NCBI GenBank assembly: GCA_934148985.1
Contig: CAKPDO010000009.1
Span: 1 to 43,787 of the forward strand
DNA: 43,787 nucleotides
Direction of reading: 5' to 3'
Origin: an uncultured Clostridia bacterium
GTDB taxonomy: Bacteria > Bacillota > Clostridia > TANB77 > CAG-508
A model generated the notes under the pieces. That model made no database searches, was not told where the DNA came from, and worked only from the letters and a program-made list of their open reading frames with translations. Positions 17,891 through 25,972 of the stretch are shown here, in pieces. Made by a program: the position numbers and the translations under genes. Every line of letters starts with the position of its first letter. The first letter of the stretch is position 1.

Positions 17891-18256
17891 AAAAAATTTA
17901 ATAAAGAAACTATCATTGCTGAAAAATTTGAAACTCTAATAAAAGATACTGAAACAAATACAAGAGCTAAAGATTTTTATGACTTATATATTCTTATATG
18001 AGATTATTGAAACGATATAGACAAAACAAATTTAATTATGGCAATACAAAATACTTGCAAAAGGAGAGAAAGTTTATATATTCTTGATGAATTAGAAGAG
18101 AGGTTTAATTTTATTAAAGAAAGCACAATATTGCAAAATGAATGGGGTAAGTATAAAATTGCTCATTTGTATGCTAGAAATATTGAATATAATGAAATTA
18201 TTGAAAACATAGACTTAATTATTAAAGAACTAGAAAAAGAAATAAATCTAGGATAA
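17891..18256 (+). pseudogene. Decayed AbiEii-type nucleotidyltransferase toxin
   Basis: The frame reads ETIIAEKFETLIKD, then NTRAKDFYDLYILI, two in-frame TGA codons, then AIQNTCKRRES and an open stretch of about 72 codons to TAA 18256. This resembles the C-terminal part of AbiEii/AbiGii toxins (EKFE, RxKDFYD, later NTCxxR). The N-terminal nucleotidyltransferase half is missing. TGA is a normal stop elsewhere here (rarA, pilMN), so this is a remnant. An unrelated open stretch without a clear start lies upstream (about 17737-17940). Confidence 0.6.
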
Positions 18257-18278
18257 TTTAAATATTTTATATGAGAAG

Positions 18279-18306
18279 CCCCAGAGATGTAAAACACACT
18301 CTGGGG
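18279..18306. terminator. Hairpin CCCCAGAG/CTCTGGGG
   Basis: An 8-bp perfect stem (18279-18286 with 18299-18306) between the convergent remnant and the next minus-strand gene. Only a weak T-run follows. Confidence 0.45.
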
Positions 18307-18331
18307 TATTTCCACTTTACAAGGATTGCAA

Positions 18332-18709
18332 TTATTCAATAATAGACAAAGAATAATCAATATCACTAGGGATATTGTCTTCCCATACATAAGAGTTTTT
18401 CAGAATGTACTCGTTATAAGAATTAGCCGTTCTGTTTGCTCTCATTTTTGCCTGTTCAGCCCAACTCTGCTTTTCTTCGTTGTCACTGTCTTTGTACTGG
18501 TCATAAGTAACTACATCTGACTTGTATGATGCAATCATCGAACGTGCCGTATCTTCAACCTTCTTCTTTGTTTCGTACTGATTTTCATCAGCTTTCTGCA
18601 TACTGTGAGTATAAGTATTCCAGATGCTTCTCCCACCTGGGGTAAATCCAAAAAAGATAATACCTACAATTAAGATAATACTGATGATTGTTACTCCAAA
18701 TTTACTCAT
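18332..18709 (-). CDS. Membrane-anchored protein of unknown function
   Basis: A 125-residue protein with one N-terminal membrane helix (about 6-24) and an outward helical, charged domain (MQKADENQYETKKKVEDTAR). I recognise no family with confidence. Its last phrase DIDYSL also occurs in the lipoprotein upstream (PTDIDYSLERYN), so the two may belong to one cargo unit. AGGAGGG lies 8 bases before the ATG. Confidence 0.6.
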   Translation of the reverse strand: MSKFGVTIISIILIVGIIFFGFTPGGRSIWNTYTHSMQKADENQYETKKKVEDTARSMIASYKSDVVTYDQYKDSDNEEKQSWAEQAKMRANRTANSYNEYILKNSYVWEDNIPSDIDYSLSIIE

Positions 18710-18710
18710 G

Positions 18711-18836
18711 TTAATTACCCTCCTGTATTTTTAAAATTGGATCATCTACAATATAAGGAATGTCAGAATAAATATATGTTCCTGTCCATTCAATATATTT
18801 GCCATCTGTGGTGAAGAAAAAGATACCATTATCGTT
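18711..18836 (-). pseudogene. Duplicated 3' fragment of the upstream lipoprotein gene
   Basis: An open stretch of about 41 codons (NDNGIFFFTTDGKYIEWTGT, then YIYSDIPYIVDDPILKI) with its own TAA. It closely matches the last 40 residues of the lipoprotein at 18847-19365 (AGIFFFTPDGKYIEWTGTYL). It has no start and is the tail of a former tandem paralogue, probably left after deletion between repeats. Confidence 0.7.
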
Positions 18837-18846
18837 TATATGATGA

Positions 18847-19365
18847 TTATCCGCTAATTTTAAGAACAGGCTGTTCTACATCAAACGGAATATCAGAATA
18901 CAAGTATGTTCCTGTCCATTCAATGTACTTTCCGTCAGGTGTAAAGAAAAAGATACCTGCATCGTTTTCTCCATAACTGCCGTCAACATCTGCTAACCAC
19001 TTAGAAGTTGCACTGTTCGGATAAGTTGTATCTGGAGTCAAAAAACTGTTAAGTGATGAAACTTTACCATCAACAACAAAATTACCCAAGATTGCACCAT
19101 TGTCGGTTATCAAAATAATGTAGCCTAAGGGTTTTTCAATGGAGCAAGGCAACGATAACGCTTTCTCTCTCTGACCATTTACCCAATAAGCTCTCCGAAT
19201 AAGATTATATCTCTCAAGAGAATAATCAATATCGGTAGGAGTCTGTTGAGCTTCTTCAAGCTTTACAGCTATTTCTCGCTGGCGAGTTGTATCGTTTTCA
19301 CTACAACCAGTCAATACAGAAATTGCCAAAACCATCATCAGTAACATAGAAAAAATTTTTTTCAT
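18847..19365 (-). CDS. Secreted lipoprotein of unknown function
   Basis: A 172-residue protein with a lipoprotein signal peptide: MKKIFSMLLMMVLAISVLTG followed by the lipobox Cys 21. It is exported and lipid-anchored on the outer face of the membrane. The C-terminal domain has GIFFFTPDGKYIEWTGTY. I do not recognise the family. One in-frame CGG (19197-19195, Arg 57) must be read as a triplet; a +1 shift there stops six codons later. Base use is less AT-rich than in neighbours, pointing to transfer. Confidence 0.7.
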   Translation of the reverse strand: MKKIFSMLLMMVLAISVLTGCSENDTTRQREIAVKLEEAQQTPTDIDYSLERYNLIRRAYWVNGQREKALSLPCSIEKPLGYIILITDNGAILGNFVVDGKVSSLNSFLTPDTTYPNSATSKWLADVDGSYGENDAGIFFFTPDGKYIEWTGTYLYSDIPFDVEQPVLKISG

Positions 19366-19408
19366 TTTTTATTCCTCCAATTTGTTGTTAAATTTTTTAT
19401 ATGTAAAA

Positions 19409-19423
19409 CTAACAAAATGTTAG
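19409..19423. promoter_or_regulatory. Palindrome CTAACAAAATGTTAG upstream of the lipoprotein
   Basis: A 15-base palindrome (5-bp arms) 44 bases before the lipoprotein start, with the size and place of an operator. No repressor is identified. Confidence 0.35.
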
Positions 19424-19622
19424 TGTGCAAAAAGGAATATATATAAAATGGCTACTGCCATACTAAATATATTATACTATAATTTTACATAATTTACAAT
19501 AAAAACGGCAAAAATATTAATTTCAATGCAGTAAAAAAGAGTAAACTATAAGTCTAATACAAAATTTATTAAAAATTCTAAAAAAATATAGTTATTCTTT
19601 TTTAGAAGAATTTTTACTCCTG

Positions 19623-19670
19623 TTATCCACAGGTATATCATCTCTTTTCTAAACCATAGAGTTATCCACA
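19623..19670 (+). other. Two perfect DnaA boxes in an AT-rich gap
   Basis: TTATCCACA at 19623-19631 and 19662-19670, in direct orientation, 39 bases apart. The gap 19424-19750 otherwise holds only AT-rich DNA. No dnaA or replication gene is near, so this may be a DnaA-titration site, a remnant of a plasmid-like element, or chance. Confidence 0.45.
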
Positions 19671-19753
19671 GTTCAGGTTTACGTAATACTGTATTTTTTC
19701 TATTGATTTTTTCTTTTGTTTCTTATATAATTTACCCATCGAATCTTAACTGG

Positions 19754-20308
19754 TTAATGTATGCTAGTTGAATATCGACGATGGTTGAGGTAAGCGTTTT
19801 TTTGATTAGTTGGCTTTTCTATGTTTTTATTGGTTATTGGTAAATCTGTCATATATGTAAATTCTGTTTCTTTATCTTTATATCTTATTACGCTTGTTTC
19901 ATAATCTTTATATGCAATTTTCGTTACAAATTCGTATTTATCAACATTACATTCATTTTCTTCTGATACTATCTTTTCAAATTCTTTATAAAGTGTCGGA
20001 ATTGCCCCTTCTTTCAGCCTTATTATATATTTCCACTTATTTTTCATACATATATCTATAACTTTTTGATTAGCATATAACACATCTCCTGATATTAATA
20101 TATTTAGCCTTGGATAATTTTTCTTTATTTTTTTTGCTAATCTTTCAAAAGCTTTTATTCCACAGTCTTGCTTATATTTTTGGTAACTCAAATTTTTTCT
20201 TTTATCTTCTTTTTTATTATATGTTTTTTTCTCTAATTTTTTATATTTGCTTATTTTTCTATGTATAAAGTTTTTATTATTACTATTTTCTACAAATTCT
20301 CTTCCTAA
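19754..20308 (-). pseudogene. Remnant of a DDE transposase
   Basis: An open frame with no clear start that reads KQDCGIKAFERLAKKIKKNY, then LNILISGDVLYANQKVIDIC, KWKYIIRLKEGAIPTLYKEF and FTYMTDLPITNKNIEK, and stops soon after. It resembles the core of clostridial DDE transposases (GDxLYA with an IIRLKEG strand). The usual C-terminal block (RRRWKIEN-type) is absent, replaced by NAYLNHRRYSTSIH. The 5' end runs into the tcdA stop codon. No inverted repeats or target duplication seen. Confidence 0.6.
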
Positions 20309-21060
20309 TTATTTATAATCTCCCTTACAACCTCCCCAGCAATCATAAGTCCAGCAACAGAAGGCACAAAAGAAATACTACCCGGCACCTGATTTCTAAT
20401 AGTACACTTTCTAGCCGTTCCTGGGGGGCAAATGCAATTTGTTTTACAGCTGCTAGAGCTACTGTCATCAGGTTTAATAGGTTCCTCCTTAGAATAAATA
20501 ACCTTTAAACTATCTATATTTCTTTTTCTTAGTTCCTTTCTCATAACCTTTGCAAGAGGGCAAATACTAGTTTTGTAAATATCTGTAATTTCAAATCTTG
20601 ATGGGTCAAGTTTATTTCCTGTTCCCATGGCTGAAATTATTGGAATATCTAATTTTTTACAATTTTGAATTAGTTCTATTTTAGCTGTAACAGTATCAAT
20701 ACAATCTACAACATAATCTAAATCTTTAGTTAAAATATTTGATTCAGAACCTGGCATATAAAACTCTTGAAATGTTTCAACTTCAGCATTGGGATTTATT
20801 TCTAAAATCCTTTCTTTTGCAATATCAACTTTATATTTACCAATTGTCTTCCTTGTTGCGATAATCTGTCTGTTTAAATTTGTCAGGCAAATTTTATCAT
20901 CATCTATTAATACAAAATGGCCTATTCCAGCTCTTACTAAGCCTTCCATTACAAATGAACCAACTCCGCCTAATCCAAAAATTGCAACTTTTGAATTATG
21001 CAATTTTTCTATTGCTTCTTTTCCCACTAATAATTCTGTTCTTGAAAATTGATTTAACAT
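20305..21060 (-). CDS. tcdA: tRNA threonylcarbamoyladenosine dehydratase TcdA
   Basis: ThiF/MoeB-fold ATP-dependent enzyme that cyclises t6A37 of tRNA to ct6A. The nucleotide-binding GLGGVGS (about 29-35), DDD, NRQ and DCIDTVTAK motifs are present, as is the TcdA signature SICPLAKVMRKELRKR. A Cys-rich insert (CKTNCICPPGTARKC) precedes VPGSISFVPSVAGL. ATG 21060 follows AAGGAG by 8 bases; the longer frame only reads through repeat DNA. Confidence 0.85.
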   Translation of the reverse strand: MLNQFSRTELLVGKEAIEKLHNSKVAIFGLGGVGSFVMEGLVRAGIGHFVLIDDDKICLTNLNRQIIATRKTIGKYKVDIAKERILEINPNAEVETFQEFYMPGSESNILTKDLDYVVDCIDTVTAKIELIQNCKKLDIPIISAMGTGNKLDPSRFEITDIYKTSICPLAKVMRKELRKRNIDSLKVIYSKEEPIKPDDSSSSSCKTNCICPPGTARKCTIRNQVPGSISFVPSVAGLMIAGEVVREIINN

Positions 21061-21078
21061 GTTATTTGCTCCTTTTGG

Positions 21079-21132
21079 CACATTTGCCGGTTCTTTTTGA
21101 ATGAATGTACAAAAAGAACCGGTCCTAATGTG
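21079..21132. repeat. GGGACCGGTTCTTTTTG repeat, inverted pair
   Basis: A plus unit (21079-21099, core GCCGGTTCTTTTTG) and a minus unit (21110-21132) form a stem of about 21 bp with a 10-base loop, between the CmpB-like gene and tcdA. Confidence 0.75.
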
Positions 21133-21134
21133 AA

Positions 21135-21947
21135 TTATTTCTTATCTCCATTAAATTTTTCAGAAATAGTATTTTTAACTTCATCCTTCTTCTCACTTAT
21201 GGTGTTTTTAACATCCTGAGCCTTTTCATTAATACTATTTTTAACTTCGATTGCATTTTCCTTAACTTCTTCTTTAATCTCTTTTATTTTAGTTTTAATA
21301 GCAACAAGCTTTGGATATGCATCAACAAGTCTTTTGTACATCCAAGACCTCGAGCTCAAAATTTCTCTTACCTTCTTTGTAATCTGTTCAGTATTATCTT
21401 GTCTACCCTCACGGCCAACTTGTACAGTTGTTTTTCTAAATCCAAAAATTACAATTGATGAAAGTACATTATCAATTAAATAAATTATCAACAATACTAT
21501 TGCAATAATATTCAAAGTTGCAGGATTTACCTTATCTAGCCCACTTACTATTAATGGATTTGTAACATAAGTAAGTATCATACCAAAAATTCCAAATGGT
21601 ATCATTGTTCCAAGACATACTCTTCCATCTATGTTAAATTTGCGCTTACTATAATCCCACCATCTTGCTTTAAAAACTTTTTCCATAACCCAACTTGTTG
21701 CATATTCCAAAATTGAACATGTTAAAAGTGTCATAAAAAATAGTATTAATGGGTCATATGAATATCTATACAATAAAAATGTTATTGCAACAGCTCCCCA
21801 TCCATATATTGGACAATATGGGCCTATCAAAAATCCTCTGTTTATAAATCTTTTGTACTCTATTAGCTTACATGTTACTTCTAGTATCCATCCAGCCACT
21901 GAGTATATCATAAATAATAAAAAATATTGTGTTAGTGTCAGTTCCAT
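21135..21947 (-). CDS. CmpB-type putative ABC permease with helical tail
   Basis: A 270-residue membrane protein with five or so membrane segments. The conserved phrases GWILEV, RGFLIGPYCPIYGWGAV, LEYATSWVMEKVF and WWDYS belong to the ABC_trans_CmpB family (PF06541), whose function is poorly known. The last 60 residues form an amphipathic Lys/Glu repeat (DVKNTISEKKDEVKNTISEK), like LEA or apolipoprotein helices. AAGGAG lies 5 bases before the ATG. It follows pyrG closely and may share its transcript. Confidence 0.75.
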   Translation of the reverse strand: MELTLTQYFLLFMIYSVAGWILEVTCKLIEYKRFINRGFLIGPYCPIYGWGAVAITFLLYRYSYDPLILFFMTLLTCSILEYATSWVMEKVFKARWWDYSKRKFNIDGRVCLGTMIPFGIFGMILTYVTNPLIVSGLDKVNPATLNIIAIVLLIIYLIDNVLSSIVIFGFRKTTVQVGREGRQDNTEQITKKVREILSSRSWMYKRLVDAYPKLVAIKTKIKEIKEEVKENAIEVKNSINEKAQDVKNTISEKKDEVKNTISEKFNGDKK

Positions 21948-21968
21948 TTTTTTCTCCTTTTGTCCATT

Positions 21969-23564
21969 TTATTTTGCTGCTTTTATTAATCCAACAAATA
22001 AAGGTGCTGGATTATTTGGTCTTGATTTTAATTCTGGATGGAATTGTCCAGCTATAAAATATGGATGGTCTTTAATTTCAACAATTTCAACCAAGCTTCC
22101 ATCTGGTGATGTACCAGAACATACAAGTCCCGCTGCCTCTAGTCTTTCCTTGTATTCATTGTTATATTCAAATCTATGTCTATGTCTTTCATCTATTTTA
22201 TTTGTATCATAAACTTCTTCTGCCAAAGTTCCAGGTTTTATCACACATGGATAGCTTCCAAGACGCATTGTACCGCCTTTTTTCTTTATATCTTTTTGTG
22301 TTTCCATTATATGAATTACAGGATTTTTAGTATCATTGCTAAATTCTGCAGAGTTTGCATCTTTTAAACCTAATACATCTCTTGCATATTCAACAACTGT
22401 CATTTGCATTCCAAGACAAATACCTAAAAATGGAACTTTTTCTTCTCTTGCATATTTTATTGTTTCTATCATTCCATCAATTCCACGATTTCCAAATCCT
22501 CCAGGAACTACTATTCCATCATATTTTGATAGTTTTTCCTTAACATTTGAACTTACTATTAATTCAGAATCTATCATTTCTACTTCAACCTTTACATTAT
22601 TTGCAAAACCAGCATGTTGTAAGCTTTCTACAACTGAAATGTATGAGTCTTCTAATTGAGTATATTTTCCAACTATAGCAATTTTAACTTTATTTTCAGG
22701 ATTTATTGTTCTAATATTTTGAACCATTTCTTCCCATTTTGAATTATCTGGAACAAAGCTATCTAATCTTAAATGATTGCATGTTTCCCTTGCTAGTCCT
22801 TCTTTTTCAAGCATTAATGGAACTGCATATAAGCAATCTGCTGTTCTATTTTGAATAACGCTTGTCTTTCTTACATTGCAAAATAAAGCCAATTTTTCTC
22901 TTATTGTTTCTGGTATTTCCTGTTCTGACCTACATACCAATATATCTGGTTGAATTCCTAAACTCTGTAATTCTTTTACAGAATGTTGTGTTGGCTTTGA
23001 TTTTATTTCATTTGAACCTGATATGTATGGAAGAAGTGTAACATGTACATATAATACATCTTCTTTATTTTTTTCAAGTCCTACTTGACGAATTGCTTCT
23101 ATTATTGAAAGTCCTTCTATATCACCTACAGTTCCACCAACTTCAGTTATTACAATATCAACATCAGTGTCTTCAAAACTATATATTCTTTCTTTTATTT
23201 CATTTGTAACATGTGGTATTACTTGTACTGTTTTTCCGAGATAATCTCCTCTTCTTTCTTTTTCAAGAACTGACAAATATACCTTTCCCATTGTTACACT
23301 TGAATTTTTTGTTAAATTTTCATCTATAAATCTTTCATAATGACCTAAGTCTAAATCTGTTTCTGCTCCATCATCTGTTACAAATACTTCTCCATGTTCA
23401 TATGGGCTCATTGTTCCTGGGTCTACATTTAAATATGGGTCAAATTTTTGTATTGTTACTTTGTACCCTCTATTTTTTAATAATCTTCCAAGTGATGCTG
23501 CTGTTATTCCCTTTCCTAGTCCTGATACAACTCCTCCTGTTACAAATATGTATTTTGTGTTCAT
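21969..23564 (-). CDS. pyrG: CTP synthase
   Basis: Converts UTP, ATP and glutamine to CTP. The synthetase domain starts TKYIFVTGGVVSGLGKG and contains DPGTMSPYEHGEVFVTDDGA and VGGTVGDIE. The glutamine amidotransferase domain has the nucleophile motif GICLGMQ and the C-terminal HPE (GQFHPELKS). It is 531 residues, a normal length. ATG 23564 has AAGGAG 6 bases before it. A promoter and an attenuator-like hairpin precede the gene. Confidence 0.96.
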   Translation of the reverse strand: MNTKYIFVTGGVVSGLGKGITAASLGRLLKNRGYKVTIQKFDPYLNVDPGTMSPYEHGEVFVTDDGAETDLDLGHYERFIDENLTKNSSVTMGKVYLSVLEKERRGDYLGKTVQVIPHVTNEIKERIYSFEDTDVDIVITEVGGTVGDIEGLSIIEAIRQVGLEKNKEDVLYVHVTLLPYISGSNEIKSKPTQHSVKELQSLGIQPDILVCRSEQEIPETIREKLALFCNVRKTSVIQNRTADCLYAVPLMLEKEGLARETCNHLRLDSFVPDNSKWEEMVQNIRTINPENKVKIAIVGKYTQLEDSYISVVESLQHAGFANNVKVEVEMIDSELIVSSNVKEKLSKYDGIVVPGGFGNRGIDGMIETIKYAREEKVPFLGICLGMQMTVVEYARDVLGLKDANSAEFSNDTKNPVIHIMETQKDIKKKGGTMRLGSYPCVIKPGTLAEEVYDTNKIDERHRHRFEYNNEYKERLEAAGLVCSGTSPDGSLVEIVEIKDHPYFIAGQFHPELKSRPNNPAPLFVGLIKAAK

Positions 23565-23603
23565 TTTTTCTCCTTTTCCAACCAAATTTTGACTTATTTT
23601 TTT

Positions 23604-23696
23604 AAATAAAAAAAGATTAAAATTTTAACTACCAGAAAATTTGGTTTTTTTTTTCCTAAAATTTCTTTTGGGAAAATTTGGTGTTAATTTTAATCC
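23604..23696 (-). promoter_or_regulatory. Attenuator-like hairpin in the pyrG leader
   Basis: On the minus strand GATTAAAATTAAC (near 23695) pairs with GTTAAAATTTTAATC (near 23615-23629), followed by seven T. It lies between the pyrG promoter and start, where Gram-positive pyrG genes are attenuated by CTP level. The GGGC start used for reiterative transcription in Bacillus is not seen, so the mechanism may differ. Confidence 0.5.
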
Positions 23697-23704
23697 ACTT
23701 TTTT

Positions 23705-23733
23705 ATTATAATATTTTTTTTGCTTTTTTGCAA
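23705..23733 (-). promoter_or_regulatory. Sigma-A promoter of pyrG
   Basis: On the minus strand TTGCAA (23733-23728), a 17-base spacer and TATAAT (23710-23705). Confidence 0.7.
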
Positions 23734-23823
23734 GGGGGAAATTGATTTTTTTGAATTTGGTATCGTTCGACAAAATTCGACTTTTCTCTTAAGAACACCC
23801 CTCTTTTTGGAATTATTTTCCAT

Positions 23824-23845
23824 AAAAAATGATGGCCAACCATCA
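23824..23845 (-). terminator. Terminator after proS
   Basis: TGATGG/CCATCA stem with TTGG loop and six T on the minus strand, 24 bases after the proS stop. Confidence 0.65.
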
Positions 23846-23868
23846 ATAGTCAGTCATCAAATATTAAA

Positions 23869-25308
23869 TTAATACTGTCTTCCCCAAATAACAAATTTAT
23901 CAGCCTTCTTACCACAGCAAACGCAAGTATCACCAACAACCTCTTTTTCAAAAGGCATGCATCTAGACTTAGCAGCTGTAAGTTCCTTTATTTTAGCCTC
24001 ACATTCAGGGCTTCCGCACCACATAGCTTTAATAAAACCTTGGCACTTATTCATATTGTCTTGGAATTCATCCAAATTATGAGCAACAGTAGTTTTAGCT
24101 TCCATTCTTTTTTTGCAAACATCATACATATCAAATTGAATTTTTTCAAGTAAAGCACCAAGTTCAACTTCTAGGTCCTTAACAGGAACAGTAATTTTTT
24201 CAGAAGTATCACGTCTAACTAAAACGCAAACTCCATTTTCAATATCTCTTGGTCCCATTTCAATTCTTACTGGAACACCTTTCATTTCCCAATCATTAAA
24301 CTTATAACCAGGGCTAACTTGTTCTCTTAAATCAATTTCCATTCTAAATGTATTTTTTAACATTTCATAAACTTCAGTTGCCTTTTCCTTTACTCCATCT
24401 TTATGCATAGCAACTGGAACAACCACAGCCTGAATAGGTGCAACTCTTGGTGGAAGTTTAAGGCCTCTGTTATCACCATGAGCCATAATTATAGCTCCAA
24501 TCAATCTAGTAGATAATCCCCAAGAAGTTTGGTATGCATACTCTTGTTTACCATCTCTATTTTGGAACTTCACGTCAAAAGGCTTTGTGAAGTTTTGGCC
24601 AAAATAATGTGATGTAGCTGACTGTAAAGCTTTTCCATCATATGTCATAGCTTCAATAGTATATGTTTCTTCTGCCCCTGCAAATTTTTCTGTTTCAGTT
24701 TTTATTCCCTTAATTACTGGAATTGCAAGTAAATTTTCTACAACATCAGCATAAATTTCAAGCATTTGTAAAGTTCTTTCTCTTGCCTCTTTTTCAGTTT
24801 CATGAATTGTATGACCCTCTTGCCATAAAAACTCCCTTGAACGCAAAAATGGTCTTGTTTCCTTTTCCCATCTTAAAACACTACACCATTGGTTATACAC
24901 AAAAGGCAAATCTCTCCACGAATTTAACCATCTCGAATACATTGTTGTTATAATCGTTTCGGAAGTTGGCCTTACACATAATCTTTCATCTAACTTTTCT
25001 CCACCAGCTTCTGTAACCCAAGCAACTTCTGGTGCAAAGCCCTCGACATGGTCTTTTTCTTTTTGAAGTAAACTTTCTGGTATCAATACTGGAAAATATG
25101 TATTTTTTACCCCTGTTTTCTTAAACTTTCTATCTGTATAATTTTGAATATTTTCCCATATTGCATATCCATATGGTCTTATTGCAATACATCCTTTTGT
25201 ATCTGTATAATCAGCAAGTTCAGCTTTTCTTACAATATCTGTATACCACTTTGCAAAATCTTCATCTATATTTGTTATCTCTTTTACGTAATTTTTGTTA
25301 TCTCCCAT
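23869..25308 (-). CDS. proS: Prolyl-tRNA synthetase, archaeal/eukaryal type
   Basis: Class II aminoacyl-tRNA synthetase charging tRNA-Pro. Its 479 residues lack the editing insertion of the bacterial type and have the C-terminal zinc domain (CGSPEC, then DTCVCCGKKADKF) ending in the family's aromatic terminus WGRQY. Motif 2 (CSVLRWEKETRPFLRSREF) and motif 3 (LIGAIIMAHGDNRGLKLPP) are intact. AAAGGA lies 7 bases before the ATG. It follows scpB after 17 bases. Confidence 0.95.
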   Translation of the reverse strand: MGDNKNYVKEITNIDEDFAKWYTDIVRKAELADYTDTKGCIAIRPYGYAIWENIQNYTDRKFKKTGVKNTYFPVLIPESLLQKEKDHVEGFAPEVAWVTEAGGEKLDERLCVRPTSETIITTMYSRWLNSWRDLPFVYNQWCSVLRWEKETRPFLRSREFLWQEGHTIHETEKEARERTLQMLEIYADVVENLLAIPVIKGIKTETEKFAGAEETYTIEAMTYDGKALQSATSHYFGQNFTKPFDVKFQNRDGKQEYAYQTSWGLSTRLIGAIIMAHGDNRGLKLPPRVAPIQAVVVPVAMHKDGVKEKATEVYEMLKNTFRMEIDLREQVSPGYKFNDWEMKGVPVRIEMGPRDIENGVCVLVRRDTSEKITVPVKDLEVELGALLEKIQFDMYDVCKKRMEAKTTVAHNLDEFQDNMNKCQGFIKAMWCGSPECEAKIKELTAAKSRCMPFEKEVVGDTCVCCGKKADKFVIWGRQY

Positions 25309-25325
25309 AATTCTTTCCTTTCAAT

Positions 25326-25934
25326 TTATTTCACTTGCCCCATTGGGACCGGTTCTTTTTGGGTCAAATCTTTATCTTGTTCTACCAATTCATCTATAAC
25401 AATTTGATTATTAGAATCAAGTTTATACTTTGGAAGTTCTGGTAAGTCGTCTAAACTGCTATATCCAAACATTTTCAAAAATTCATTTGTTGTTTTGTAC
25501 GACATAGGTTTTCCAGGTAAATCAAGTTTTCCCGCTTCTTCTATCAAGCCATATTCAAGCAATTTATACATAGTTCCATCAACATTTACCCCACGAATAT
25601 TTTCTATTTCAGCTCTTGAAATTCTTGGATTATACGCAATTATTGAAAGTGTTTCTATAGCTGCATTTGAAAGTTTGGGCTTGTTTCTTTTATCAATAAT
25701 TTTATATACATACTCATAATATTCTTTTCTTGTAGCTAATTGATAGTTATCACCTGTTTTTATTATTTCTATTCCCCTGTCACTGTCATTATATTCCAAA
25801 TTCATTTGATAAATATTTTCTTCAATTTCATCTTTTGACTTCTCCAAAGCTAAGCTTAATTCTTTACTAGAAACTTCCTTTCCTGCTGCAAATAAAATAG
25901 CTTCAATTATTCCTTTAATGTTTTCTTGTTCCAT
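25326..25934 (-). CDS. scpB: Segregation and condensation protein ScpB
   Basis: Winged-helix subunit of the SMC-ScpA-ScpB condensin. The typical start (IKGIIEAILFAAGKEVSSKE) and core (LSNAAIETLSIIAYNPRISR, then IENIRGVNVDG) are present. ATG 25934 fits the family; a start at 25973 overlapping the upstream stop is also possible and would add 13 residues. The last dozen residues (TQKEPVPMGQVK) are encoded by a copy of the dispersed repeat, so the repeat has replaced or extended the native C-terminus. scpA is not in the window. Confidence 0.9.
   Translation of the reverse strand: MEQENIKGIIEAILFAAGKEVSSKELSLALEKSKDEIEENIYQMNLEYNDSDRGIEIIKTGDNYQLATRKEYYEYVYKIIDKRNKPKLSNAAIETLSIIAYNPRISRAEIENIRGVNVDGTMYKLLEYGLIEEAGKLDLPGKPMSYKTTNEFLKMFGYSSLDDLPELPKYKLDSNNQIVIDELVEQDKDLTQKEPVPMGQVK
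25340..25363 (+). repeat. GGGACCGGTTCTTTTTG repeat inside scpB
   Basis: A single plus-oriented unit that overlaps the 3' end of scpB and encodes QKEPVPMG on the minus strand. Confidence 0.8.
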
Positions 25935-25972
25935 TATTTTTGTCAAATCCTTTCGTTCAAAAATTAAGCACA

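Noticed and set aside
17978..18010. TGA recoded as a sense codon in the AbiEii-like frame
   Set aside because: TGA ends rarA, pilMN, sigE (shifted frame) and the histidine kinase in normal places, so the two TGA codons here indicate decay.
19424..19750. A chromosomal replication origin
   Set aside because: Only two DnaA boxes and no dnaA, dnaN or dense box cluster.
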